This document shows, one piece after another, positions 1 through 6,606 of a stretch of DNA of 7,011 bases. A program made the translations under genes and the position numbers. Under the pieces are notes generated by a model. That model saw only the letters and a list, made by a program, of their open reading frames with translations. It searched no databases and was not told the origin of the DNA. Every line of letters begins with the position of its first letter. Within the stretch, counting starts at the first letter, position 1. This DNA is from CADEED01 sp035701825 (GTDB taxonomy: Bacteria > Pseudomonadota > Gammaproteobacteria > Steroidobacterales > Steroidobacteraceae), in assembly GCA_035701825.1 (NCBI GenBank), contig DASSRK010000047.1, positions 1-7,011 on the forward strand, read 5' to 3'.

Positions 1-2846
1 CCGAAGCGGCCCGACGCCACCTGCTTGATGGCCGAGTTCTTCGAGTCGCCGTTCTCCATCGGGAGGTAGCGATCCGGATCCTCGCCACCCTCGCCGGTGT
101 TCGACTTGCCGCCGATGCGGTTCATGGCGATGGCCAGCGTCTCGTGCGCTTCCTTGGAGATGGAGCCGTAGCTCATGGCGCCGGTCTTGAAGCGCTTCAT
201 GATGCTCTCGACCGATTCCACCTCGTCGATCGGAATCGCCTCGGCCTGCTTGAAGTCCAGCAGGCCGCGCAAGGTGGACAGGTTCTTCGCCCGGTCGTCG
301 ATCAGCTCGGCGTAGCTCTTGTACGCGGAGTAGTTGTCGGTGCGCACCGCCTTCTGCAGGCGATGGATGCTTTCCGGGTTGAACAGGTGGAACTCGCCGT
401 CGGCGCGCCACTGGTACTGGCCGCCCGAGGGCAGCTCGGTCTGCAGCGCGCGCTTGCGTTCAGCAAAAGCCATCGTGTGGCGCATCAGCACTTCACGCGC
501 GATCACGTCCATGCCGACGCCGCCGACGCGCGACGCCGTGCCGGTGAAGTACTCGTCGATGACGTCCTGGCGCAGGCCCACGGCCTCGAACACCTGGGCG
601 CCGTGGTACGACTGCACCGCCGAGATGCCCATCTTCGACATGACCTTCACGACGCCCTTGACCGCGGCCTTCGCGAAGTTCTTGCAGGCGAGCTTGTGCT
701 CGACACCGAGCAGCATCTCGTCGCGGATCATGCCGTCGAGGGTCTCGAAGGCCAGGTACGGGTTGATCACCGAGCAGCCAAAGCCGATCAGCAGCGCGAA
801 GTGGTGCACCTCGCGCGCATCGCCGGTCTCGAGCGCCAGCGACACCTTCATGCGCAGGCCCTGGCGGATCAGGTAGTGGTGCAGGCCGGACACGGCCAGC
901 AACGACGGGATCGGCGCGTACTCCTTGTTCACGCCGCGGTCGGTGAGGATGAGGATGTTGACCTCGTCCTCGTCGATGAGGCGGCGCGCCTCGGCACGCA
1001 GGTGCTCGATGGCCTCGACCATGCCGTCCTCGCCGCGATCGGCGCGGAACAGCATGCTCAGCGTGCCGACCTTCAAGCCGGGCAGCGAGATGCGGCGCAC
1101 CTTGGCGAATTCCTCGTTGGTGAGCACCGGGCCGGAGAGCTCCAGGCGGCGGCAGTCACTGGGGCGCGGATCGAGCAGGTTGCCCTCGCTGCCCAGCCAC
1201 ACGTCCGACGAGGTGATGATTTCCTCGCGGATGCAGTCGATCGGCGGGTTCGTCACCTGCGCGAACAGCTGCTTGAAGTAGTCGTACAGCAGGCGCGACT
1301 TCTGCGAGAGAGCCGCCAGCGGCGTGTCGTTGCCCATGGAGCCCACGGCCTCGACGCCGTCGCGCGCCATCGGCGCCATCAGGATGCGCTGGTCTTCGAA
1401 GGTGTAGCCGAAGGCGACCTGGCGCTTGGCGAGCGCCACCGGCTCGGGCAGCGGCAGCTCCGGCGCGGCCGGCAGGTCCTTCAAGTGCACGAGATGCTGC
1501 TTGAGCCACTCGGCATACGGGCGCTCGTTGATGATCTGCGCCTTGATCTCCTCGTCCTCGACGATGCGGCCGAGCTCGGTGTCCACCAGGAACATGCGGC
1601 CCGGCTGCAGCCGGCCCTTGCGCACGATCTGCTCGGGCGGGATGTCGAGCACGCCGGCTTCGCTCGCCATGACGACGAGGTCGTCCTTGGTCACGTAGTA
1701 GCGGCCCGGACGCAGGCCGTTGCGGTCGAGCACCGCGCCGATGCGCTTGCCGTCGGTGAAGGAGATGTCCGCGGGGCCGTCCCACGGCTCCATCAAACTA
1801 CTGTGGTACTGGTAGAACGCGCGGCGCGCCGGGTCCATGGAGGCGTGCTTCGACCACGGCTCCGGGATCATCATCATGATGGCGTGCGGCATCGAGCGGC
1901 CCGCGAGCACCATGAGCTCGAGCACGTTGTCGAACATCGAGGAGTCCGAGCCGTTCGGGTTCACGATCGGCGGGATCTTGCGGATGTCCTCGCCGAACAT
2001 CGGCGACTCGAACAGCGCCTCGCGCGCCCGCATCCAGTTGATGTTGCCGCGGAGCGTGTTGATCTCGCCGTTGTGCGCGATGCACCGGTAAGGATGCGCC
2101 CGGTCCCAGCTCGGGAAGGTGTTGGTGGAGAAGCGCGAGTGCACCAGCGCGATGGCGCTTTCCATCAACGGGTTCTGCAGGTCGAGGAAATACTGATCGA
2201 GCTGGTTGGTCGTCAGCATGCCCTTGTAGACCATGGTCTTGTGGGACAGCGAGACCACGTACCAGAACTCCGCGCCGCCGATGGTCGACACGCGGATCTC
2301 GTTGTACGCGCGCTTGCGGATCACGTAGAGCTTGCGCTCGAACTCGTTCTCGTCGAGCGTCTCCGGCCCGCGGCCGATGAACACCTGGCGCACGAACGGT
2401 TCGGCGGCCTTGGCGGTCTCGCCCAGCATGGTGTTGTTGGTCGGCACGGTGCGCGCGCCGAGGTACACCTGGCCTTCGGCCTGCACGACCCGCGCGAACA
2501 CCTCTTCGATCTTGCGGCGCTGCGTGGCGTTGCGCGGCATGAAGATGTTGCCGGCCGCGTAATGACCGGGCTCCGGCAGGTTGATGCGCGCGTCCTTTTT
2601 CGCGACCTTCTTCAGGAAGGCGTGCGGCATCTGCAACAGGATGCCGGCGCCGTCACCGGTGTTGACCTCGCTGCCGCTGGCGCCGCGATGGTCGAGGTTC
2701 TTCAGGACCTGGATGCCCTGCTTGACGATGGCGTTCGATTTCTTGCCCTTGATGTTCACGACGAAGCCGACGCCGCAGGCGTCATGCTCGAACTGAGGGT
2801 CGTACAGGCCCTGCTTGGCGGGCGGTCCCAATCGAATCGCGGTCAT
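1..2846 (-). CDS. gltB: Glutamate synthase [NADPH] large (alpha) subunit, N-terminal 948 residues, cut by the window edge
   Basis: GltB, with the small subunit GltD, converts L-glutamine plus 2-oxoglutarate to two L-glutamates in the cytoplasm, the GOGAT half of ammonia assimilation. The frame is open from ATG 2846 to the left edge. Residues 1-23 look like the propeptide removed to expose Cys24 (HDACGVGF), the nucleophile of class II (Ntn) glutamine amidotransferases. Other family active-site residues are present: Arg54 (DHRG), Asn259-Gly260 (HNGEIN) and Asp301 (NGSDSS). They have the same spacing from the Cys as residues 31, 231 and 273 of the Azospirillum enzyme. The central domain is recognisable around CRRLELSGPVL (from residue 565). 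The FMN/synthase barrel begins near residue 875, with GAMSYGSIS at 889-897 and GGKSNTGEGGED after it. The 3Fe-4S cysteines, the rest of the barrel and the GXGXG domain lie off the window, as would gltD. Bacterial GltB is usually about 1500 residues, so roughly a third is missing. The visible part has no frameshift or lost catalytic residue. Confidence 0.97.
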   Translation of the reverse strand, partial: MTAIRLGPPAKQGLYDPQFEHDACGVGFVVNIKGKKSNAIVKQGIQVLKNLDHRGASGSEVNTGDGAGILLQMPHAFLKKVAKKDARINLPEPGHYAAGNIFMPRNATQRRKIEEVFARVVQAEGQVYLGARTVPTNNTMLGETAKAAEPFVRQVFIGRGPETLDENEFERKLYVIRKRAYNEIRVSTIGGAEFWYVVSLSHKTMVYKGMLTTNQLDQYFLDLQNPLMESAIALVHSRFSTNTFPSWDRAHPYRCIAHNGEINTLRGNINWMRAREALFESPMFGEDIRKIPPIVNPNGSDSSMFDNVLELMVLAGRSMPHAIMMMIPEPWSKHASMDPARRAFYQYHSSLMEPWDGPADISFTDGKRIGAVLDRNGLRPGRYYVTKDDLVVMASEAGVLDIPPEQIVRKGRLQPGRMFLVDTELGRIVEDEEIKAQIINERPYAEWLKQHLVHLKDLPAAPELPLPEPVALAKRQVAFGYTFEDQRILMAPMARDGVEAVGSMGNDTPLAALSQKSRLLYDYFKQLFAQVTNPPIDCIREEIITSSDVWLGSEGNLLDPRPSDCRRLELSGPVLTNEEFAKVRRISLPGLKVGTLSMLFRADRGEDGMVEAIEHLRAEARRLIDEDEVNILILTDRGVNKEYAPIPSLLAVSGLHHYLIRQGLRMKVSLALETGDAREVHHFALLIGFGCSVINPYLAFETLDGMIRDEMLLGVEHKLACKNFAKAAVKGVVKVMSKMGISAVQSYHGAQVFEAVGLRQDVIDEYFTGTASRVGGVGMDVIAREVLMRHTMAFAERKRALQTELPSGGQYQWRADGEFHLFNPESIHRLQKAVRTDNYSAYKSYAELIDDRAKNLSTLRGLLDFKQAEAIPIDEVESVESIMKRFKTGAMSYGSISKEAHETLAIAMNRIGGKSNTGEGGEDPDRYLPMENGDSKNSAIKQVASGRF

Positions 2847-2853
2847 TTTCGAA

Positions 2854-2860
2854 TCCTCCA
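2854..2860 (-). promoter_or_regulatory. Strong ribosome binding site of gltB
   Basis: On the - strand TGGAGGA lies 7 bases before ATG 2846. It is the best Shine-Dalgarno match in the window and fixes the gltB start. The start also gives the expected short propeptide before the catalytic Cys24. Confidence 0.85.
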
Positions 2861-2869
2861 GACACAAAC

Positions 2870-2909
2870 GCGCGGGGCGCACTGTCCCCGCGCTATGGGC
2901 TCGCGCCCA
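2870..2909 (-). promoter_or_regulatory. Two consecutive stem-loops in the gltB leader
   Basis: Read in the gltB direction, the first hairpin (2909-2896) is TGGGC-GCGA-GCCCA, a 5-bp stem closed by a GNRA-type tetraloop. Two bases later comes a second hairpin (2893-2870), GCGCGGGG / CCCCGCGC, with an 8-bp all-G/C stem and an 8-base loop. The second stem ends 9 bases before the ribosome binding site. It is followed by GTTTGTGTC, not a run of T, so it is not a standard intrinsic terminator. The structures are visible; a regulatory role (attenuation, mRNA stability or protein binding) is inference. I recognise no known riboswitch class. Confidence 0.45.
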
Positions 2910-2931
2910 CAACTTCCTCGCTTTTCAAATG

Positions 2932-2937
2932 GTTATA
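2932..2937 (-). promoter_or_regulatory. Possible -10 element for gltB
   Basis: TATAAC on the - strand matches the sigma-70 -10 consensus at five of six positions and lies in the gap between the permease gene and gltB. It would start a transcript near 2925, giving a leader of about 80 bases that contains both stem-loops. No acceptable -35 hexamer lies 16-18 bases upstream, and there is no TG extension. The call is therefore weak. Confidence 0.22.
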
Positions 2938-2993
2938 TCCGAAGGCGCGGCCGCGATAGGCGCGCTAGATCAGCAGATATATATGGAGGCCGA

Positions 2994-3887
2994 TCATACA
3001 GGCCGGGGTTCGTCGGTCAACCGCATCTGCAGCCATCCGTGGCCGAAAACCGCGGCGAGCACTATCGCGACGCCGACGAAGAACCGCGCGTCGAGCTCGC
3101 GCGCCTCGCCGAGGAACAGCACGGCTATGCAGATTGCATAAACGGGCTCCAGGTTGATGGCGAGCTGGGCGGTGAACGCCGAGAGGTGTCGCAGCGCCGC
3201 GAGCGACAGGGCGAACGGGATCAGCGTGCAGAGAATGGCCAGCGTGAGCAGCAACACGCCGTCCCGCGCCTCCGGCCACACCCACCAGCCACCCGCTGGC
3301 GCCGCGACCGGGGCCATCGCGGCCACCAGCAGGAATCCCGCGCCCAGCTCCAGCCCGGTCACCGCCGTCGCATCGTGCTGGCCCACGTACCGCTTGTTGA
3401 GCACGCTGAACAACGCGGCCAGCGCTGCCGACGCGACGCCCATCCAGAAGCCGAGGTGCATGGCGCGCGGAATCCCGCCGACCACCAGCGCCACGCCCGG
3501 AATCACCAGGACGCCGAGCGCGAGATTATGTCTTTCGAAACGCGCCCCGGTGAGCAGCGGCTCGAGCAATGCCACCACCACCGGCGCCAGCGCCATGGTG
3601 GTCGCGGCCACGGAAGCATTGGCGTATTTCACCGAGCCGTAGAACGCCAGCCAATGCACCGCGACCACGCAACCGATGCCGGCGTACACGAGCACCAGGC
3701 GGGCCGGCATGTCCTTGAGCGCGCGCCACACGCGTGGGAAGCAGGCCAGCGCCGCGGTGACCAACAACATGCGCCACCACACGAGCGCCAGCGCGGGCAG
3801 CGAGATCAGCTTGCCCAGGATGGCGGTGAAGCCCCACAGGAGCACGCAGACGTGGATCTGGAACAGCGCGCGGCGGTGGTCGTTCAT
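2994..3887 (-). CDS. DMT-superfamily permease with two EamA domains, substrate unknown
   Basis: This 297-residue inner-membrane protein has the usual length and layout of the drug/metabolite transporter superfamily: ten hydrophobic segments in two homologous EamA halves. I place segments near residues 8-28, 33-50, 63-84, 91-112, 121-138, 145-164, 178-196, 210-232, 240-260 and 267-285. Family hallmarks are LWGFTAILGKL at the first helix, HWLAFYGSVKYANASVA in helices 3-4 ending in LLEP (107-110), and NLEPVYAICIAVLFLGE (245-261) in the second half. Members export amino acids, purines, drugs or other small metabolites; the sequence alone does not identify the substrate. The start ATG 3887 lies 12 bases after the stop of the upstream gene. 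That TGA overlaps a GAGG that could serve as ribosome binding site, so translational coupling is likely. gltB follows after 147 bases. A link to glutamate metabolism is possible but rests only on position. Confidence 0.93.
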   Translation of the reverse strand: MNDHRRALFQIHVCVLLWGFTAILGKLISLPALALVWWRMLLVTAALACFPRVWRALKDMPARLVLVYAGIGCVVAVHWLAFYGSVKYANASVAATTMALAPVVVALLEPLLTGARFERHNLALGVLVIPGVALVVGGIPRAMHLGFWMGVASAALAALFSVLNKRYVGQHDATAVTGLELGAGFLLVAAMAPVAAPAGGWWVWPEARDGVLLLTLAILCTLIPFALSLAALRHLSAFTAQLAINLEPVYAICIAVLFLGEARELDARFFVGVAIVLAAVFGHGWLQMRLTDEPRPV

Positions 3888-3899
3888 GAACCCGCGGCC

Positions 3900-5222
3900 T
3901 CAGTAGAAAAAGACGTGGCGGTTCCAGGCGTGGTTCTCCATGCCTTCGAAGATCACGGCTTGCTGTGCAGTGCTCCATTCGAACGGTGCTCCCGTGAATG
4001 GATTGCCCGGCGCTGGCGCGACAAGCGCGCTCGCCACCTGGTCCGCCGGCACCCCGCGCCCGCGCAGCTCCGCCGTGAGCAGCGCCGCGCGCCGCACGCC
4101 CTCGAGTGCCCCGACACGCTCGGCGTAGTGCGACGCGTTCATCGAAGCCCTGCCACTCTTGGGAATCCGCGCTTCGAGGGCCCTGGCCGCGCGTGAATAC
4201 TGGTCGAGAGGCACCTCGAAGGACTCGGCCGTATCGACGTAGACGCGCGCAATGGAATTCAAATCCTTCTGCAACGGCCACAGCCGGTCTCCCCATCCCA
4301 GCAGCCAGTTGTCGATCGTCAGGTCCTCATCGTCATCGTCATCGTCAAGCGCGTTCGGATCCAGCCGCCGGGTCAACGTCACGCGCGCGAACTCGTACTC
4401 GCCCGAGAGCACCGGGAACATGCCGCGCTCCTCCGCGCTCACGGGCACGCGCCAGGAAGGTGGGATGGCCGCGGTGCGCTGGGCGGGCGGCAGTTCACGT
4501 AACAGCAGGTTGCCGAAGAAGAAATGATTACGGATCGCCGCGCACGCGATCATCTTGGTGATGAGCGAATACGAAGACTTCTGCACTTCACGCCAGAACA
4601 CGAAGTCGCGGTCCAGCACCTGGCGCACGCGTGCGCCATCTCCGGCCGTTGCGGCGGCCCGCAGTTGCAGCAGCTCGACCCGCTGGCCATCGAGCACCTC
4701 GGCAAAAGGAGGCAGCGTCGCGGTGGCGTCGAAGGGCACCGCCTCGGCCCAGCGCGGCCGCTTGATCAACTCCGCATAGCGCGCGGCTTGCAACACTTCG
4801 ATGTCACTCAGCGGCTCTTCGATCGGCCACGCGTCGAAGGCCGCGGCACAAGCCCGGCTGGCGCCATCGCCGCAGCTCTTCGCAAGCTGCCTCATCCGAT
4901 CCGAGCGTCGCTCACCGATCGAGGGCAATTCCGTGCCCGGGTCGGGTTCCATGAGATCAGGATCAGCCGACTTGCGGCGGAGCCACGCCACGCGCTTGCC
5001 CGCTTCCACCAGCGGATCCATGTCCGCGGCTGCGGTGAGTCCCCATACATAGAAGTAGGCGTTGTCGGCGTCGGGGACCTGCGGGCGTGCGGCATACATT
5101 CCGGCAAGCTGCCGCGCGGCGGCGGAAGGGATCCAGAAACGCCACAAGGTCATGCCCACCAGCACGACGCCAAGCACCAGCACGCCGAGCGCGGCATGGA
5201 CGAGCAGCCGGGAAATCCTCAT
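3900..5222 (-). CDS. Membrane-anchored protein of unknown function with an Asp-rich loop
   Basis: I do not recognise this 440-residue protein. Residues 1-5 are short and basic (MRISR) and are followed by one hydrophobic helix (about 6-29) without a lipobox or clear cleavage site. It is therefore probably a signal anchor with the rest in the periplasm. The body is mostly alpha-helical and rich in Ala, Arg and Leu. It contains a Cys pair at 117 and 125 that could form a disulphide, a third Cys at 227, an aromatic stretch NHFFFGNLLL (232-241), and an acidic run DDDDDDED at 293-300 that probably lies in an exposed loop. The end resembles a motif I associate with uncharacterised secreted proteins: a helix with AALLTAELRGRGVP (379-392), then NPFTGAPFEW (407-416). 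The protein ends in an aromatic tail, HVFFY. No catalytic motif is visible. The Shine-Dalgarno before ATG 5222 is weak, and a 16-bp palindrome lies in the leader. It is probably co-transcribed with the permease gene 12 bases downstream. Confidence 0.88.
   Translation of the reverse strand: MRISRLLVHAALGVLVLGVVLVGMTLWRFWIPSAAARQLAGMYAARPQVPDADNAYFYVWGLTAAADMDPLVEAGKRVAWLRRKSADPDLMEPDPGTELPSIGERRSDRMRQLAKSCGDGASRACAAAFDAWPIEEPLSDIEVLQAARYAELIKRPRWAEAVPFDATATLPPFAEVLDGQRVELLQLRAAATAGDGARVRQVLDRDFVFWREVQKSSYSLITKMIACAAIRNHFFFGNLLLRELPPAQRTAAIPPSWRVPVSAEERGMFPVLSGEYEFARVTLTRRLDPNALDDDDDDEDLTIDNWLLGWGDRLWPLQKDLNSIARVYVDTAESFEVPLDQYSRAARALEARIPKSGRASMNASHYAERVGALEGVRRAALLTAELRGRGVPADQVASALVAPAPGNPFTGAPFEWSTAQQAVIFEGMENHAWNRHVFFY
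4327..4347 (-). repeat. Hexanucleotide microsatellite encoding six Asp residues
   Basis: On the + strand the unit TCATCG is repeated three and a half times without error. In the coding direction this gives alternating GAC and GAT codons for Asp293-Asp298 of the unknown membrane-anchored protein. Because the unit is six bases, slippage would add or remove two Asp residues without shifting the frame. Confidence 0.85.
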
Positions 5223-5238
5223 GCGTGCGGAGCCTACC

Positions 5239-5254
5239 CGCGCGCCGGCGCGCG
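5239..5254. repeat. Perfect 16-bp G/C palindrome upstream of the unknown membrane-anchored gene
   Basis: CGCGCGCCGGCGCGCG is fully self-complementary. It ends 16 bases before the start codon at 5222 in the transcript of that gene. On the + strand it is followed, after eight bases, by seven T (5263-5269). As RNA it could fold into a 6-bp stem with a CCGG loop near the start codon. As DNA it could be a dimeric protein site. The 8-base spacer argues against an intrinsic terminator for + strand transcripts. The rest of the 148-base gap (5223-5370) holds a small inverted repeat, GCGCTG / CAGCGC (5299-5317), and no clear promoter or terminator. Confidence 0.6.
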
Positions 5255-5370
5255 TCTAGCTATTTTTTTCCTGCGAATTACCGGCAGCTCGGCCCGATGC
5301 GCTGAAAAATGCAGCGCTCGTTGATCACGCGACCCGGCAAGGCCTCGGCCATCCGCGGCGGCGAGCTCTG

Positions 5371-5907
5371 CTACTTCTTCTTTCCCAGCAGCTGGTCGAG
5401 CACCGCGCTGCGGTCGCGGTCCTTCGAGCCCGTGATGCCCTGGCGCTTGGCGGCTTCGCCTTCGCGCTTGCCACTGCCGCGCTGGTTGTACGGATCGAAT
5501 CCACCGCCCTTGTCGCGACCGGCTTCCTTCAGCGTGAGCTTGGGACCCTGGTTCTTCTGGGTCTCCTCGATCTTGAGATCGGCGACTTCGAGCTTCTTCA
5601 GCATGTGGGTGGCGCTGAGCGTGGCGAACTCGCCCGTGGCCACGGCCCAGTCCCACACCGCCTGGCCGCGCTCGTCGTGGCGTACTCGACCCGCGGGCCG
5701 ATCGTCGGCGCGCGGCATGCGCACCGTGTCACCCTTGCCGGAGGCCAGGGCCTCGGCTTCCTTCTTTTCGATTTCGGCGCGGCGCAGCTTCATGGACTTG
5801 AGCCGCATCGTGGTGCTCTCGATGCTGAAGCCACCCGAATCCGACGGTAGTGGCGCGCTGTCCGGCCGGCTGGTCCTGCCGGGATGGGATTTACGATGGT
5901 CTGCCAT
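5371..5907 (-). CDS. Conserved hypothetical charged soluble protein
   Basis: This 178-residue protein has no signal peptide or membrane segment and should be cytoplasmic. The N-terminus (1-33) is polar and Ser/Pro-rich, probably disordered. Residues 34-55 form a strongly charged helix (MRLKSMKLRRAEIEKKEAEA). The most structured part is 72-118, with GRVRHDERGQAVWDW (73-87), ATGEF and LKKLEVADL. It reminds me of a small uncharacterised family seen in beta- and gammaproteobacteria, a recollection I could not check. After that come GGGFDPYNQRG (134-144) and a basic tail ending LLGKKK. No enzyme motif is visible. The high charge and basic tail would allow nucleic-acid or ribosome contact, but that is only a guess. 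The start ATG 5907 has no good Shine-Dalgarno; a nine-codon frame ends three bases before it (5911-5940). Met34 is an alternative start but also lacks a binding site. Confidence 0.83.
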   Translation of the reverse strand: MADHRKSHPGRTSRPDSAPLPSDSGGFSIESTTMRLKSMKLRRAEIEKKEAEALASGKGDTVRMPRADDRPAGRVRHDERGQAVWDWAVATGEFATLSATHMLKKLEVADLKIEETQKNQGPKLTLKEAGRDKGGGFDPYNQRGSGKREGEAAKRQGITGSKDRDRSAVLDQLLGKKK

Positions 5908-5962
5908 AGGTCATTCGCCCAAGGATTTCTCCACTCTCATTGACCCTTTTCGGCCCGTTTGG

Positions 5963-6052
5963 ATCAGGGTTAAACGCGTTCTGGTGACACCCATCACGAA
6001 ACGCCGGGATGGGGCGACTATTCCGTCAAATCAGGGGCGCCGTAAATCAGGG
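5963..6052. repeat. Three direct copies of ATCAGGG in an upstream gap
   Basis: The 171-base gap 5908-6078, upstream of the charged hypothetical gene, has ATCAGGG at 5963-5969, 6030-6036 and 6046-6052. The last two belong to a longer repeat, CGT(C)AAATCAGGG, with starts 16-17 bases apart. Between the first copy and the pair, the - strand offers a weak promoter-like pair: GTGATG at 5997-5992 and TTTAAC at 5974-5969, spaced by 17 bases. The gap is less GC-rich than the genes around it, as expected of regulatory DNA. Operator function is inference. Confidence 0.35.
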
Positions 6053-6078
6053 CTTTCCTAATTCGGGACCTGGGCAAC

Positions 6079-6486
6079 TCACCTCAGCCGGTCCGCCCGG
6101 CTCACCAGCCACTCGCCGGCGGCGTTGCGGCGGAACTCCGCCTTGAGCCGCACGTGGTCGACGTCGCCGAGCGCGACGCCGGTCACGGTGACCTCCGCCT
6201 GCGCCAGCCCGTCGGCCGGGAACTCCAGCTTGTCGATGTGCGTGAAGAGCTCGACCTTCGGGTGCGCGAGCAGGTACGCGCGCAGGAAATTCTGCAGCCG
6301 GGTTTTGTCGAATCCCTCGGAGTCGGTGTAGTCGTCGGCGACGAAGTCCATGACGTCGCTGGCGTCGCGCTTTTCCGCCGCGGTTTCCACCGAGTCGATG
6401 ACGTCGCGCACGCGCTCCTCGTCGCTCGAGTGCTCGGCGCACGCGACGAGTGACGCCGCGAGAATGAGAAGTGGCAGAAATTTCAT
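6079..6486 (-). CDS. Small lipoprotein, probable NTF2-like fold
   Basis: This 135-residue protein starts with a type II signal peptide: MKF, a hydrophobic stretch, and a lipobox LVAC with the lipidated Cys at 16. The residue after Cys is Ala, not Asp, so sorting to the outer membrane is expected under the E. coli rule. The mature part reads as an NTF2-like (SnoaL/Cif-type) alpha+beta cone. Helix RVRDVIDSVETAAEKRDASDVMDF (25-48) is followed by VADDYTD (49-55), a second helix region LQNFLRAYLLAHP (64-76), then three strand-like segments: VELFTHIDKLEF, QAEVTVTGVAL and VRLKAEFRR, with GEWLVSRADRLR closing the sheet. The fold is called from pattern only. Such proteins may bind a small ligand or act as enzyme or stress accessory factors; no catalytic set is evident. 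It is the first leftward gene after the divergent promoter region and ends 171 bases before the next gene. Confidence 0.88.
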   Translation of the reverse strand: MKFLPLLILAASLVACAEHSSDEERVRDVIDSVETAAEKRDASDVMDFVADDYTDSEGFDKTRLQNFLRAYLLAHPKVELFTHIDKLEFPADGLAQAEVTVTGVALGDVDHVRLKAEFRRNAAGEWLVSRADRLR

Positions 6487-6491
6487 GAGCG

Positions 6492-6496
6492 CTCCT
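6492..6496 (-). promoter_or_regulatory. Ribosome binding site of the lipoprotein gene
   Basis: AGGAG on the - strand lies 5 bases before ATG 6486. It supports that start, which also gives a complete signal peptide with a lipobox. Confidence 0.75.
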
Positions 6497-6497
6497 A

Positions 6498-6526
6498 TTG
6501 CAGTTGCGATCCGTTAGCCCTATCGT
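6498..6526 (+). promoter_or_regulatory. Possible rightward promoter in the divergent gap
   Basis: TTGCAG (6498-6503) and TATCGT (6521-6526) are separated by exactly 17 bases. They match sigma-70 consensus at three and four of six positions. They would start a transcript about 75 bases before the rightward gene at 6607. The match is weak. The 120-base gap must also hold a leftward promoter for the lipoprotein gene, which I could not locate. Confidence 0.22.
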
Positions 6527-6589
6527 TCGCGCGCGTTGCGGGGTTGGGAACCGGTCGTGACGTCCAGAAATGGTGCTCCGGACCCAGTT

Positions 6590-6595
6590 GGAGGT
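6590..6595 (+). promoter_or_regulatory. Ribosome binding site that decides the start at 6607
   Basis: GGAGGT lies 11 bases before ATG 6607. The spacing is a little long but the match is strong. It favours this start over the in-frame ATG at 6544, which has no comparable site and would add 21 residues of low-quality sequence. Confidence 0.7.
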
Positions 6596-6606
6596 GGACC
6601 ACTTCA

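Noticed and set aside
1156..2085. Leftward frames inside gltB (1156-1785 and 1798-2085).
   Set aside because: They are out of phase with gltB, whose own frame is uninterrupted with all family motifs in place. Their translations are low-complexity Arg/Ala/Gly sequence.
2946..2955. Palindrome CGCGGCCGCG after the permease gene, considered as a terminator or operator.
   Set aside because: It is short, has no loop or following T run, and such strings are common by chance in GC-rich DNA.
144..4196. A 1350-codon open frame on the + strand.
   Set aside because: It lies antisense to gltB, the permease and part of the unknown gene. Its translation is rich in His, Arg, Ala and Val with no domain pattern, as expected opposite GC-rich genes. 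The - strand frames give clear protein families.
5299..5317. Inverted repeat GCGCTG / CAGCGC as a terminator of the charged hypothetical gene.
   Set aside because: The stem is only 6 bp and no U-tract follows in the transcript direction; the T run is in the loop.
4524..6061. Rightward frames at 4524-5324 and 5309-6061.
   Set aside because: They are antisense to genes with good codon use, have no recognisable domains, and run through intergenic sequence.
6544..6606. An upstream in-frame start (ATG 6544) for the rightward small gene.
   Set aside because: It lacks a ribosome binding site, and the added 21 residues look non-coding. The strong GGAGGT supports ATG 6607.
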